Program-made: the position numbers and the translations under genes
Shown here: positions 53,998 to 61,606 of the stretch, in pieces
Layout of the letters: each line of letters starts with the position of its first letter
How positions within the stretch are numbered: position 1 is the first letter of the stretch
NCBI GenBank assembly: GCA_945901125.1
Contig: CAMDKD010000011.1
Coordinates: forward strand, 1 to 64,000
Direction: 5' to 3'
Origin: Bordetella parapertussis
Lineage (GTDB): Bacteria; Pseudomonadota; Gammaproteobacteria; Burkholderiales; Burkholderiaceae_C
DNA length: 64,000 nt
Notes under the pieces: model-generated
Told to the model about the DNA's origin: nothing
Database searches by the model: none
The model's input: the letters and a program-made list of their open reading frames with translations, nothing else

Positions 53998-54462
53998 ATG
54001 TGCGTGTTGTTTGACCACTGCGCCGAATGCCAACGATGTTGCAACGTCGAGTCGGGTTACCCGCCTCTGGACATTACGCTGACCAGCAACGAAGAGAAAA
54101 AATTAGGCTCGGTTTGCATAGAGACGCGCTGCGATCACTTAGGCCCCCAAGGCTGCACCATGGGCATAGAGAAGCCATTCGGTTGCAGTCTTTACCCTCT
54201 CAGTTACAACCCCATTAACAAAAGTTTTTATTTCGACACCGACTGTCCGCTGATGGACGATTACATGATCGGTTTGAAAGACGCAAACAGCGATGCCTCA
54301 GAGCATTTGTCACGCATGCACCAGACTATTTTGCAACTGGAGCAAACCGATCCTAAGTTCTTGAAAAAGAACCACGCGGTTGACGTCACTTATTTCGATC
54401 TGAAAAAGATTCCTGCGTTACATTCGACAACAAAACAATTCAAAAAAAAATCCAATATATAA
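53998..54462 (+). CDS. YkgJ-type Cys-cluster protein
   Basis: A 154-residue protein of the zinc/iron-chelating (CxxCxxCC) family. Cys2, Cys8, Cys11, Cys14 and Cys15 form the opening cluster CAECQRCC, with further Cys in CIETRCDHLGPQGCTMG and FGCSLYPLSY. The basic tail (KKKSNI) ends 10 bp before the next gene. Family members probably bind Fe-S or Zn, and some modify or mature partner proteins; no function is established for this one. It is co-directional with the transferase-like gene. Confidence 0.8.
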   Translation: MCVLFDHCAECQRCCNVESGYPPLDITLTSNEEKKLGSVCIETRCDHLGPQGCTMGIEKPFGCSLYPLSYNPINKSFYFDTDCPLMDDYMIGLKDANSDASEHLSRMHQTILQLEQTDPKFLKKNHAVDVTYFDLKKIPALHSTTKQFKKKSNI

Positions 54463-54472
54463 AGGCAACAAC

Positions 54473-55384
54473 ATGAATGGCATGCTTTACCAATTCAAAC
54501 CTGCGCAACAGTTTCCCGCCGCCCCCAAGGTTCACGAAGTCGGAAACCAGAGCTGGACTGAAGACAACCTGCTGGTTGAAAGTGAGCACAACGACATTCT
54601 TTACTACACCACTCGCTGGGACGCTCTGTGCCCCTATATCAATGTGACCCTGGAAATGCTGGACGCTGCTCCGCGACCTTTTGTGGTTTACGCGTTGCCA
54701 CCGGACAGTCCCTTTGGCGTACCTATCAATGACAAATACGGCCTGGTCAACACCATGGACGAAGACTTTTGGATTGAACCGCGTCGCGAACGCAAATTTC
54801 GTGAATACGACAAGCAATACAAAAATTTTGTCTACTCCGAAGAAGTCATACCGGGCTCACACCTGACTGTGGAAGACATGTTTGAGATGGGCGGAGAACA
54901 TTTCGCCAACTACTATATCGATGACCGCGAAGTCGAAGGTTTTGTCGACTACGTGCGCAATTTAGACGTGCTGGTATTGCGCGTACACAGCCCCGAGGGT
55001 GAACTGGTGCTGACCGATGTGTCTATTTTGCTGCCTCAGTACAACCAGTTGTACGGCAGCTTTTGCCAATGGAACCGGGATTATAAAAATCGCTCACCCG
55101 GCATCTACGCCTGTTTGCAGGCTTGCCGCTGGGCACAAAAAAACGGTTTGCGTTATTACAACTTAGGCCCGGTGGACGACTACGGCTACAAAGCCTTGTT
55201 CGTCACCGACTTTGAGCCTATTTATGCGCTGGCCCTGATTGACCCGGACCATCCGCTGGCCACTGACCCGACGTCACCGCTGATCACCGATTTCAAACCG
55301 CATGAATTGAACCAGGTCTATCGCCACCAGCCGGTGGATCACCTGAGCGTCAACGAGCACAGTGCCCTGGCAATGGCCGGTTGA
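54473..55384 (+). CDS. Unrecognised protein with an acyl-/aminoacyl-transferase-like C-terminal half
   Basis: A 303-residue cytosolic protein without signal or membrane segments. Its C-terminal half (QYNQLYGSFCQWNRDYKN, GIYACLQACRWAQKNG, RYYNLGPVDDYGYKALF) has the look of a GNAT-fold or arginyltransferase-like (ATE1-C) domain; this is a resemblance, not a firm assignment. The acidic N-terminal half is unfamiliar. It follows the Cys-cluster gene by 10 bp and abuts the SET-domain gene tail to tail with no gap. Confidence 0.6.
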   Translation: MNGMLYQFKPAQQFPAAPKVHEVGNQSWTEDNLLVESEHNDILYYTTRWDALCPYINVTLEMLDAAPRPFVVYALPPDSPFGVPINDKYGLVNTMDEDFWIEPRRERKFREYDKQYKNFVYSEEVIPGSHLTVEDMFEMGGEHFANYYIDDREVEGFVDYVRNLDVLVLRVHSPEGELVLTDVSILLPQYNQLYGSFCQWNRDYKNRSPGIYACLQACRWAQKNGLRYYNLGPVDDYGYKALFVTDFEPIYALALIDPDHPLATDPTSPLITDFKPHELNQVYRHQPVDHLSVNEHSALAMAG

Positions 55385-55804
55385 TCAGAAATAATGCTTT
55401 TCGCCGAAGCTGATGTCGTAATCGATAAACAGTTCGTCACCTTCGGCAATATGAGATAGGCTTTCCAGCGCACCGTTTTTCTTGAAGCGCAAATTGGGTT
55501 GCTTGGAATGGTTGAGGTATACCGCCAGGTCAAATGAATTCAAGCCAATGCTCGGGATGCTGACGGATTTTCTATCGTAAAAGCAAAACATATCTATCTG
55601 ACTGCGCACACCCTTGGGCAGGTTTTTAATGTCTTTTTTATCGATGTCAATTTCCTTGAACCGCAAATAACTTTTTAAAGGGTTAATGCCTTTGGGAATA
55701 GGCCGCACCGCAAACACCCCTATGCCATGTATCGGCGACACACCGAGCTTGCAAAATATTTCTGATTCCAGATGCTGGAGGATTTTCTTCTTGGACATAG
55801 GCAT
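55385..55804 (-). CDS. Small SET-domain protein
   Basis: A 139-residue protein that is almost only a SET domain. Visible elements are the N-terminal SPIHGIGVFAVRPIPKG strand pair, the AVYLNHSKQPNL motif (NHSxxPN) for S-adenosylmethionine binding and the C-terminal ELFIDYDISFGE with the catalytic-type Tyr. Such small bacterial SET proteins are presumed protein lysine methyltransferases; substrate unknown. ATG 55804 has GAGAAAG 7 bp upstream. The start codon overlaps, on the other strand, the best start I can find for the PAP2 gene. Confidence 0.83.
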   Translation of the reverse strand: MPMSKKKILQHLESEIFCKLGVSPIHGIGVFAVRPIPKGINPLKSYLRFKEIDIDKKDIKNLPKGVRSQIDMFCFYDRKSVSIPSIGLNSFDLAVYLNHSKQPNLRFKKNGALESLSHIAEGDELFIDYDISFGEKHYF

Positions 55805-56684
55805 GGAAGCACTTTCTCGGTTAAGGGCGACTATAACCAATGCAGACTTACGGTTATGGCCTCTGCTTACAATCTTGTTGATGTTCCAGCCTATACCTGC
55901 ACCGGACAAGCCCCGTCTGACTCTTCTTCTTATTTTTTCCGTTACTTTGATGCTCGGCGGTTTGGTATTGTTCCTCTCGCCCATGAATCTGCAAGCCATG
56001 CTGTGGCTGAACCATCTGACACCCGGCTTGGATGACTTTTGGTCATTCATCACCCAATTCGGCGATGGAGGTGCGGCCCTGCTGCTGTTGCTTGTGATCA
56101 CCCGTTTCAGCCAGAACGGCAATGCGCTCAGTCTGAAAATCTTTTTGCTCGGCTCCCTCCTGTCGCCGTTGCTCAAATCCTGGGTGTCCTCGCCGCGCCC
56201 GCTGGGTGTGATGCAGGCTGATCTGCTGAACAGCATAGGCCAACCCCCGAGCGGGGCTAACTCCATGCCCTCTGGCCACAGCCTCACGGCTTTTGCTGCC
56301 ATAGGCGTGATTTTTCTATGCTTCTCCTTTAAAGCCCGCCACTTGCCGTTGGCCGTACTGCTGGTGTTGCTGGCGGTGCTGGTTGCGCTATCGCGCGTCA
56401 TGGTCGGTGCGCACTGGCCGGCCGATGTGCTGGCCGGTGCCGGTTTGGGTCTGGGGGTGGCCTTGCTGGCCCAGCGCTGGGAAGCCTTGCAAGCCTGGCA
56501 ACCGTATTTACAAAGAAGACCGGCACAGTGGAGCCTGCTGTTGACCGAATGCGTGCTGGCCGGCTATTTGCTGACAGCGACTACCGCCACCGCAGCCGAG
56601 CGCCTGGCGTTTGACCTGATCGCCACGGTGGGCATAGCAGGTGCCATGTCCAGGCTGTCGTTCATTCGCCGCCAGCCATCATGA
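55803..56684 (+). CDS. PAP2-family membrane phosphatase (first of two)
   Basis: A 293-residue integral membrane phosphatase. The three PAP2 motifs are present: KSWVSSPRP, PSGHS (MPSGHSLTAF) and SRVMVGAHWPADV with the catalytic His pair. Several hydrophobic segments surround them. Such enzymes dephosphorylate undecaprenyl pyrophosphate, lipid A or phosphatidate. The start is uncertain: ATG 55803 overlaps the divergent SET start, and an internal ATG at 55881 would still leave all motifs. Neither has a good ribosome site. Its stop overlaps the next gene (ATGA). Confidence 0.82.
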   Translation: MEALSRLRATITNADLRLWPLLTILLMFQPIPAPDKPRLTLLLIFSVTLMLGGLVLFLSPMNLQAMLWLNHLTPGLDDFWSFITQFGDGGAALLLLLVITRFSQNGNALSLKIFLLGSLLSPLLKSWVSSPRPLGVMQADLLNSIGQPPSGANSMPSGHSLTAFAAIGVIFLCFSFKARHLPLAVLLVLLAVLVALSRVMVGAHWPADVLAGAGLGLGVALLAQRWEALQAWQPYLQRRPAQWSLLLTECVLAGYLLTATTATAAERLAFDLIATVGIAGAMSRLSFIRRQPS

Positions 56685-57394
56685 AAGCACGCCATCGCCG
56701 TTTAATGCCGGCCTGGCTGCTGTTGCTTGCCTGTGTGCTGCTTTTTCTGGTCTGGCCCGAACTCGATCTGATCGTCACCCGGTCTTTTTTTGATCCGGTG
56801 AATCAGGAATTCCCTGCCAATGCAGTACCTTGGGTCAAATGGGTTTACGACGATACACCTGCGATCAATCAGTCACTGGGGCTACTGATGTTATTGGCCT
56901 TGTTGCTGCAATGGATACGTCCGGGCTGGCCCGGGCTGCGTACGCGCAGAAGCATGTGCGCCTGGCTGTTGGTGGTCTGCATAGGCCTAGGCTTCATGGT
57001 TGATTGGGTGCTGAAGGATCATTTCGGTCGACCGCATCCTTATCAAACGCATGTCTTCACCGGCGAACAGGATTTTGTGCCGGCCTTTCATTACCGCCCG
57101 CTGTGCGAACTTAATTGCTCGTTTGTCAGCGGCCACGCAGCTGGCGGCTTTGTCTGGATGGCTTGGGGCATGTGGGGTTGGCGCAGACGGCGTCAAGCTT
57201 GGTTGCTGGCGGGCGTGGCGGCCGGCAGCTTCTTTGGTGCAGCGCGCATCATGCAAGGCGGCCATTTTTTGAGCGACGTGGTGTTCTCCGGTTGGGTGAT
57301 CTGGCTCAGCATGCAAGCCATACGTGCTGTATGGCTGCGCCTGCGACGGCGTCGATTGCAGCAACATGCCAACAGCAACCCATCAACTCTGTAA
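56681..57394 (+). CDS. PAP2-family membrane phosphatase (second of two)
   Basis: A 237-residue phosphatase of a different PAP2 branch. Motifs are KDHFGRPHP, SFVSGHAAGG and RIMQGGHFLSDV. The pattern FFDPVNQEFP near residue 32 and HP after the first motif resemble lipid A phosphatase (LpxE/LpxT-like) proteins. Overlap with the previous gene implies co-translation, yet the two are not close copies. Confidence 0.85.
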   Translation: MKARHRRLMPAWLLLLACVLLFLVWPELDLIVTRSFFDPVNQEFPANAVPWVKWVYDDTPAINQSLGLLMLLALLLQWIRPGWPGLRTRRSMCAWLLVVCIGLGFMVDWVLKDHFGRPHPYQTHVFTGEQDFVPAFHYRPLCELNCSFVSGHAAGGFVWMAWGMWGWRRRRQAWLLAGVAAGSFFGAARIMQGGHFLSDVVFSGWVIWLSMQAIRAVWLRLRRRRLQQHANSNPSTL

Positions 57395-57455
57395 AAATCA
57401 AGTCGCAACATAATGGGCTACATTGGCTCTTTTTGAATTTTAAATAAGACACAAC

Positions 57456-58217
57456 ATGGAACTACTTACAGACCCGCACATGTGGATGGCCTTGGCCACC
57501 TTGACCTTGCTTGAACTGGTGTTGGGCATAGACAATATTATTTTCATTTCCATTCTGGTCAGCAAGCTGCCTCGCGACAAACAGGAAACCGCCAGGCGCA
57601 TCGGTTTGTTCATGGCCATGTTTTTGCGCATTGCGTTGCTGCTGCTGCTGTCTTACATCATCGGCTTGGTTGAACCGTTATTCAGCGTGATGGATCAGGC
57701 TTTTTCAGGTCGAGACCTGATATTGCTGGCTGGCGGTCTGTTTTTGATCTGGAAAAGCACCGCAGAAATTCACCAATCGCTGGAAGGCGAGGACGAAGAC
57801 CACGCCGCCAACGTCAAGCCCAAGGTCAATCTGGCCGCCACCATCGTCCAGATCATCATCATTGATTTGGTGTTCTCGCTAGACTCGATCATCACCGCTG
57901 TCGGCATGGTCGACGACGTGCGCATCATGATCGCCGCCGTGGTCATTTCTCTGGGTTTGATGATGTTGTTTGCCCGCTCTATAGGTGAATTCGTCGAGGC
58001 TCACCCGTCCATCAAAATGCTAGCGCTGAGTTTTCTGGTGGTGGTCGGCGTGGCGCTGGTTGCCGAAGGTTTCGGACACCATGTACCCAAGGGCTATATT
58101 TACTTTGCGATGGCCTTCTCTTTTGGTGTCGAGTTGCTCAATATCCGCTTTCGCAAATCAAAAGCCAAACCGGTCAAGCTGCGCGAAGCGGCCATGCCCG
58201 GTGAAGACGATCAGTAA
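57456..58217 (+). CDS. TerC-family membrane protein
   Basis: A 253-residue inner-membrane protein with about seven segments. LELVLGIDNIIFISILVSKL near the N-terminus and IIDLVFSLDSIITAVGM in the second half are the paired TerC metal-site motifs (DN and DS). Family members export metals such as Mn2+ or support metallation of exported enzymes. No CBS or CorC domain is attached. It is 61 bp past the PAP2 pair. Confidence 0.88.
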   Translation: MELLTDPHMWMALATLTLLELVLGIDNIIFISILVSKLPRDKQETARRIGLFMAMFLRIALLLLLSYIIGLVEPLFSVMDQAFSGRDLILLAGGLFLIWKSTAEIHQSLEGEDEDHAANVKPKVNLAATIVQIIIIDLVFSLDSIITAVGMVDDVRIMIAAVVISLGLMMLFARSIGEFVEAHPSIKMLALSFLVVVGVALVAEGFGHHVPKGYIYFAMAFSFGVELLNIRFRKSKAKPVKLREAAMPGEDDQ

Positions 58218-58221
58218 AACA

Positions 58222-58755
58222 TCAACACCCGCTGTCATTCACCGCGCCGTCTGGCATGACGGTTTTGCAGAATTTGGCATCATCGAGTTTGGCGCCGTCC
58301 ATCTTTGCGCCTTTCAAATTAGCGCCTGCCAGCACGGCGCCTTTCATGTTTGCATTCAGCAGCACTGCATCGCCGAGGTCGGCACCGGTTAAGTTGGCTT
58401 CACGCAAATAAGAGTTGGTGAAGTTGGCAAGGTGCAGGTTGGCACCGCTTAAATCGGTGCGGCGCAGATTCGCGTCTTCGAAATTGGTGACCAGCGTGCG
58501 TTTTTCCATCGGGCGCTCGCCCAGATTGGCCTTGGCCAGCACCGCGCCAGACAAATTGGCGTTTTGAAAATCTGCACCGCGCATATCGCGACCGCCCAAC
58601 GGTGCATCTGTCAGGTCGCAGTATTTGCAGACATTGGTGGTTTTAAAGTCTTCCATCTTGCCTGCGTCAAAAGCTGCTACGGCCCAAGGCCAGACAGCAG
58701 ATGCCGCCACCAGTGCCAGCGGTAACAGTTGATAAGTTTTTTGAATAACAGCCAC
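58222..58755 (-). CDS. Secreted pentapeptide-repeat protein
   Basis: A 177-residue protein. A signal peptide (about residues 1-25, ending AVAAF) precedes VCKYCDL, a CxxC pair, and then roughly 18 A(D/N)LxX repeats (GADFQNANLSGAVLAKANL and onward), which form a right-handed beta helix. GTG 58755 has AGGGG 7 bp upstream; the longer frame starting at 58854 adds a non-homologous stretch. The function is unknown. The gene faces terC with only 4 bp between stops. Confidence 0.8.
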   Translation of the reverse strand: MAVIQKTYQLLPLALVAASAVWPWAVAAFDAGKMEDFKTTNVCKYCDLTDAPLGGRDMRGADFQNANLSGAVLAKANLGERPMEKRTLVTNFEDANLRRTDLSGANLHLANFTNSYLREANLTGADLGDAVLLNANMKGAVLAGANLKGAKMDGAKLDDAKFCKTVMPDGAVNDSGC

Positions 58756-58882
58756 GGCAAGCCCCTTTGAAATCAATGAAATACGGATAACTAATAATAA
58801 CCAACAGCCCGAGCCTGACTTGGCCGTCAACAAGTACCCTTGCCGGGCCATCATGCGATGATCAGGCTATTGAAAGGCAGTT

Positions 58883-59341
58883 ATGCAATTGTTGTTCTCC
58901 ATAGCGTCACCAGTGCGGCCATTTATCCGTCACGCGTTTCAGTGTTTGGCTGTTTTTTTATTGTTAAGCCAATCAGCACTTGCCTACACATTGACATGCG
59001 ATTTGCAAGGCTCATTTCCTGAGATGGACAAAATCACGGTCGAGCCGGTCCAGGTCAAGGTAGACATCACCTCCATCGGCGACCATTTGTACATTCGCAT
59101 AGACGGTCCCAAGCTTTACAATTTTTTTGTCAACACCCTCAGAACCCCTGAGTTTGAAGGCACGGACTTGACCTCCAAAACCAGCATGTGGGTCAAACGA
59201 AAAAACCTGCAAACCATGGAAGAATCAGAAATCAAAATCAACCGTGAGCCGGTGAATATCAAAGCCATCAAAGATGTTCAAAGGTATGGCAAGAAATTGA
59301 AGTTTTTTGTCACCGGCCCATGTCAACTCCCGCCCGGATGA
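58883..59341 (+). CDS. Secreted hypothetical protein
   Basis: A 152-residue protein I do not recognise. A signal peptide runs to about residue 34 (LLLSQSALA). The mature part has two Cys (TCDLQG and GPCQLP) that could pair, and a beta-rich, Lys-rich composition. Its TGA overlaps the next ATG. Confidence 0.65.
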   Translation: MQLLFSIASPVRPFIRHAFQCLAVFLLLSQSALAYTLTCDLQGSFPEMDKITVEPVQVKVDITSIGDHLYIRIDGPKLYNFFVNTLRTPEFEGTDLTSKTSMWVKRKNLQTMEESEIKINREPVNIKAIKDVQRYGKKLKFFVTGPCQLPPG

Positions 59342-60168
59342 ACACCATGAGTCAACTCGCTATCCGCCAATTGTTGATTGACCTGACCCAGCCTTTTCCG
59401 CTTCGATGGAATGGCGATGCGTTCACATCCGCATTTATGAATGCTTTGTCGTTGAGCTTTCCCGCAGGCGAACAATTTTTCCTAGACAGCGTGCGTGACG
59501 GACTCAAGCAACTGCCTGCTGATCAACAAGCCTTGTTCAAGGAAGAGGTCAAGGGTTTTATCGGCCAGGAAGCCACGCACCGGCGTCTGCACGCTTTGTA
59601 CAACCGACATTTGACCGACCAAGGCATGGTCAATCATTGGGAGCAGCGCGCGCTAAAGCGGATTGCCATCCTTCAAGAAATGGATATCCGTCACTCGGTT
59701 GCTGCAACTGCGGCAAACGAACATTACACCGCGGTTTTTGCGGATTGGTTGCTGTCCAATGAATGGTTTTTCAATAACGCTGAGCCCCGACTCAAAACCC
59801 TTTGGTTATGGCATGCGAGCGAAGAGTCTGAACACCGCTGTACCGCGTTTGATATGTACCAAGCTATGGGGGGTAACGAAGAATGGCGGCTGCGCTGGAT
59901 GCGCCGCGTCACCTGGTTTTTCCTGACTGACTTGCTGCGCCAGACCATCAACAACCTGTGGCACGACGGCAGCTTGTTTAAGCTCTCCACCTGGTCCAGC
60001 GCATGGCGGCATTTGTTCGCCAAAGGTGGCTTGTTCCGGGAAAGTTTCGGCCTGTGGTGCGATTACTTCAAACCCGGCTTTCACCCCTCTCAACACCCGG
60101 ACCAGTTGTCACAACAATGGCTGCAACAACACGCCGATGCCTACACACCGGTAGCACAAGCTGCTTGA
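59338..60168 (+). CDS. Predicted metal-dependent hydrolase (PF10118-like)
   Basis: A 276-residue helical protein. GQEATHRRLH and WHASEESEHRCTAFDMYQ provide Glu and His ligands of a ferritin-like di-metal site, as in this family of so-called metal-dependent hydrolases. Activity is unproved; a diiron oxygenase-like role is possible. Start ATG 59338 overlaps the upstream stop (ATGA); another ATG lies three codons in. Confidence 0.75.
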   Translation: MNTMSQLAIRQLLIDLTQPFPLRWNGDAFTSAFMNALSLSFPAGEQFFLDSVRDGLKQLPADQQALFKEEVKGFIGQEATHRRLHALYNRHLTDQGMVNHWEQRALKRIAILQEMDIRHSVAATAANEHYTAVFADWLLSNEWFFNNAEPRLKTLWLWHASEESEHRCTAFDMYQAMGGNEEWRLRWMRRVTWFFLTDLLRQTINNLWHDGSLFKLSTWSSAWRHLFAKGGLFRESFGLWCDYFKPGFHPSQHPDQLSQQWLQQHADAYTPVAQAA

Positions 60169-60196
60169 TTTTTTTGATACCCCAACGGACCACACC

Positions 60197-61132
60197 ATGC
60201 TAGACCCGCAAGCCAAAATACTGCTGCAACTGATGGTTGAACGCGGCATTCCAGCCTTTAATGCACAAACACCGGTGGAAGCACGCCAAGCTTATTTGAT
60301 GCGCAAAGGCTTTACTCAGCCGGACCCACCCGCTGTTTCGCATTGCCTCGATCATGTGGTGCTTTTGAACGGCGTCAATCTCAAAATCCGCGAGTTACGC
60401 CCCGATGGTGTGAGTGGCTCCGCTGTGCTTCCTGCACTGGTCTACTACCACGGCGGCGGCTGGGTCATAGGCGATGTAGACACCCACGACGTGCTGTGCC
60501 GCCAGTTGTGCCAGGCCAGTGGTTGCGCCGTGTTCTCGGTGGATTACCGTCTTGCGCCTGAACATGTGTTCCCGGCGGCTTACGACGATGCACAAGCGGC
60601 TTTCCAGTGGGTGGCGGCAAATGCGCTTAGCTTGCATGTGGATGCCAAACGCATCGCGGTAGGCGGCGACAGCGCCGGCGGCAACCTGGCTGCCACCGTG
60701 TGTCTGGGAGCCCGCGGCGGCAAGCACCAGCCTGCGTTTCAATTGCTGATTTACCCGGCCACGCTGATGTACCCGGACACGCAAAGCTACCGGGACAACG
60801 GTGAAGGCTATGCCCTCACCGCAGAGGTGATGGATTGGTTTATGGACCATTACCTGCCGTCGCGAGACCTCGCGCACGACTGGCGCGCGTCGCCGCTGAA
60901 AGCCGATTCGCATGCGGACCTGCCGCCCGCTCTTGTGCTGACCGCAGGCTTTGATCCTTTGCGCGACGAAGGCCGCTTGTACGCAGATGCTTTGTCTGCG
61001 GCCGGCGGCAGCGCTGAATACATTTGCTTTGAACGTCAGATACACGGCTTCATCACCATGGGTCGTGTCATGCGCGAAGCACATACCGGCGTGGCGGTTT
61101 GCGCCGATGCCCTCAAGCGTTATCTCTTTTAA
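60197..61132 (+). CDS. Alpha/beta hydrolase, hormone-sensitive-lipase family
   Basis: A 311-residue esterase. The oxyanion HGGGW is at residues 85-89, the nucleophile Ser159 in GDSAGG, the Asp in AGFDPLRDE and the His in QIHGFI. It hydrolyses small acyl esters; the natural substrate is not visible. It is 12 bp upstream of the molybdenum hydroxylase genes on the same strand, so it may act on the same catabolic intermediate. Confidence 0.87.
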   Translation: MLDPQAKILLQLMVERGIPAFNAQTPVEARQAYLMRKGFTQPDPPAVSHCLDHVVLLNGVNLKIRELRPDGVSGSAVLPALVYYHGGGWVIGDVDTHDVLCRQLCQASGCAVFSVDYRLAPEHVFPAAYDDAQAAFQWVAANALSLHVDAKRIAVGGDSAGGNLAATVCLGARGGKHQPAFQLLIYPATLMYPDTQSYRDNGEGYALTAEVMDWFMDHYLPSRDLAHDWRASPLKADSHADLPPALVLTAGFDPLRDEGRLYADALSAAGGSAEYICFERQIHGFITMGRVMREAHTGVAVCADALKRYLF

Positions 61133-61144
61133 GAAAGCCAAACG

Positions 61145-61606
61145 ATGAAACTCAATGTCAATGGTCAAAACCACACTTTGGATGTAGAACCTGAAATGCC
61201 ACTGCTGTGGGCTTTGCGGGATGAACTCGACATCAAAGGTCCAAAATACGGCTGCGGCATCGCCCAATGTGGCTCTTGCACCGTGCTGCTCAACGGCGAA
61301 CCGGTGCGCTCTTGCAGCTACCCGGTGTCCTCTGCCGACGGCCAACAGGTGATCAGTATTGAAGGCCTGGCCGACAAAGGAAAACTGCACGCGGTGCAAC
61401 AAGCCTGGATTGACCACCAAGTGCCGCAATGTGGCTATTGCCAGGGCGGCCAGATACTGGCGGCCGTGGCTTTACTGAAGAAAAAACCCCAACCCAGCGA
61501 CCAGGACATAGACGCGGCCATGACCAACATCTGCCGCTGCGGCACCTATGCACGCATGCGCACCGCCATTCACGCCGCAGCGCGTCAAGCCGGAGGTAAA
61601 TCATGA
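61145..61606 (+). CDS. IorA-type 2Fe-2S subunit of an aldehyde/isoquinoline oxidoreductase
   Basis: A 153-residue subunit with two 2Fe-2S clusters. The plant-type cluster uses Cys37, Cys42, Cys45 and Cys57; the second uses Cys96, Cys99, Cys130 and Cys132. It carries electrons from the molybdenum subunit to a cytochrome. Its stop overlaps the next start (ATGA). Isoquinoline is only the founding substrate of the family; aldehydes or N-heterocycles are equally possible. Confidence 0.88.
   Translation: MKLNVNGQNHTLDVEPEMPLLWALRDELDIKGPKYGCGIAQCGSCTVLLNGEPVRSCSYPVSSADGQQVISIEGLADKGKLHAVQQAWIDHQVPQCGYCQGGQILAAVALLKKKPQPSDQDIDAAMTNICRCGTYARMRTAIHAAARQAGGKS

Noticed and set aside
60395..61429. Long 344-codon antisense frame across the esterase and IorA genes
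   Set aside because: It is the shadow of two clear genes, has a His/Arg/Gly-rich translation without any domain, and crosses an intergenic gap.
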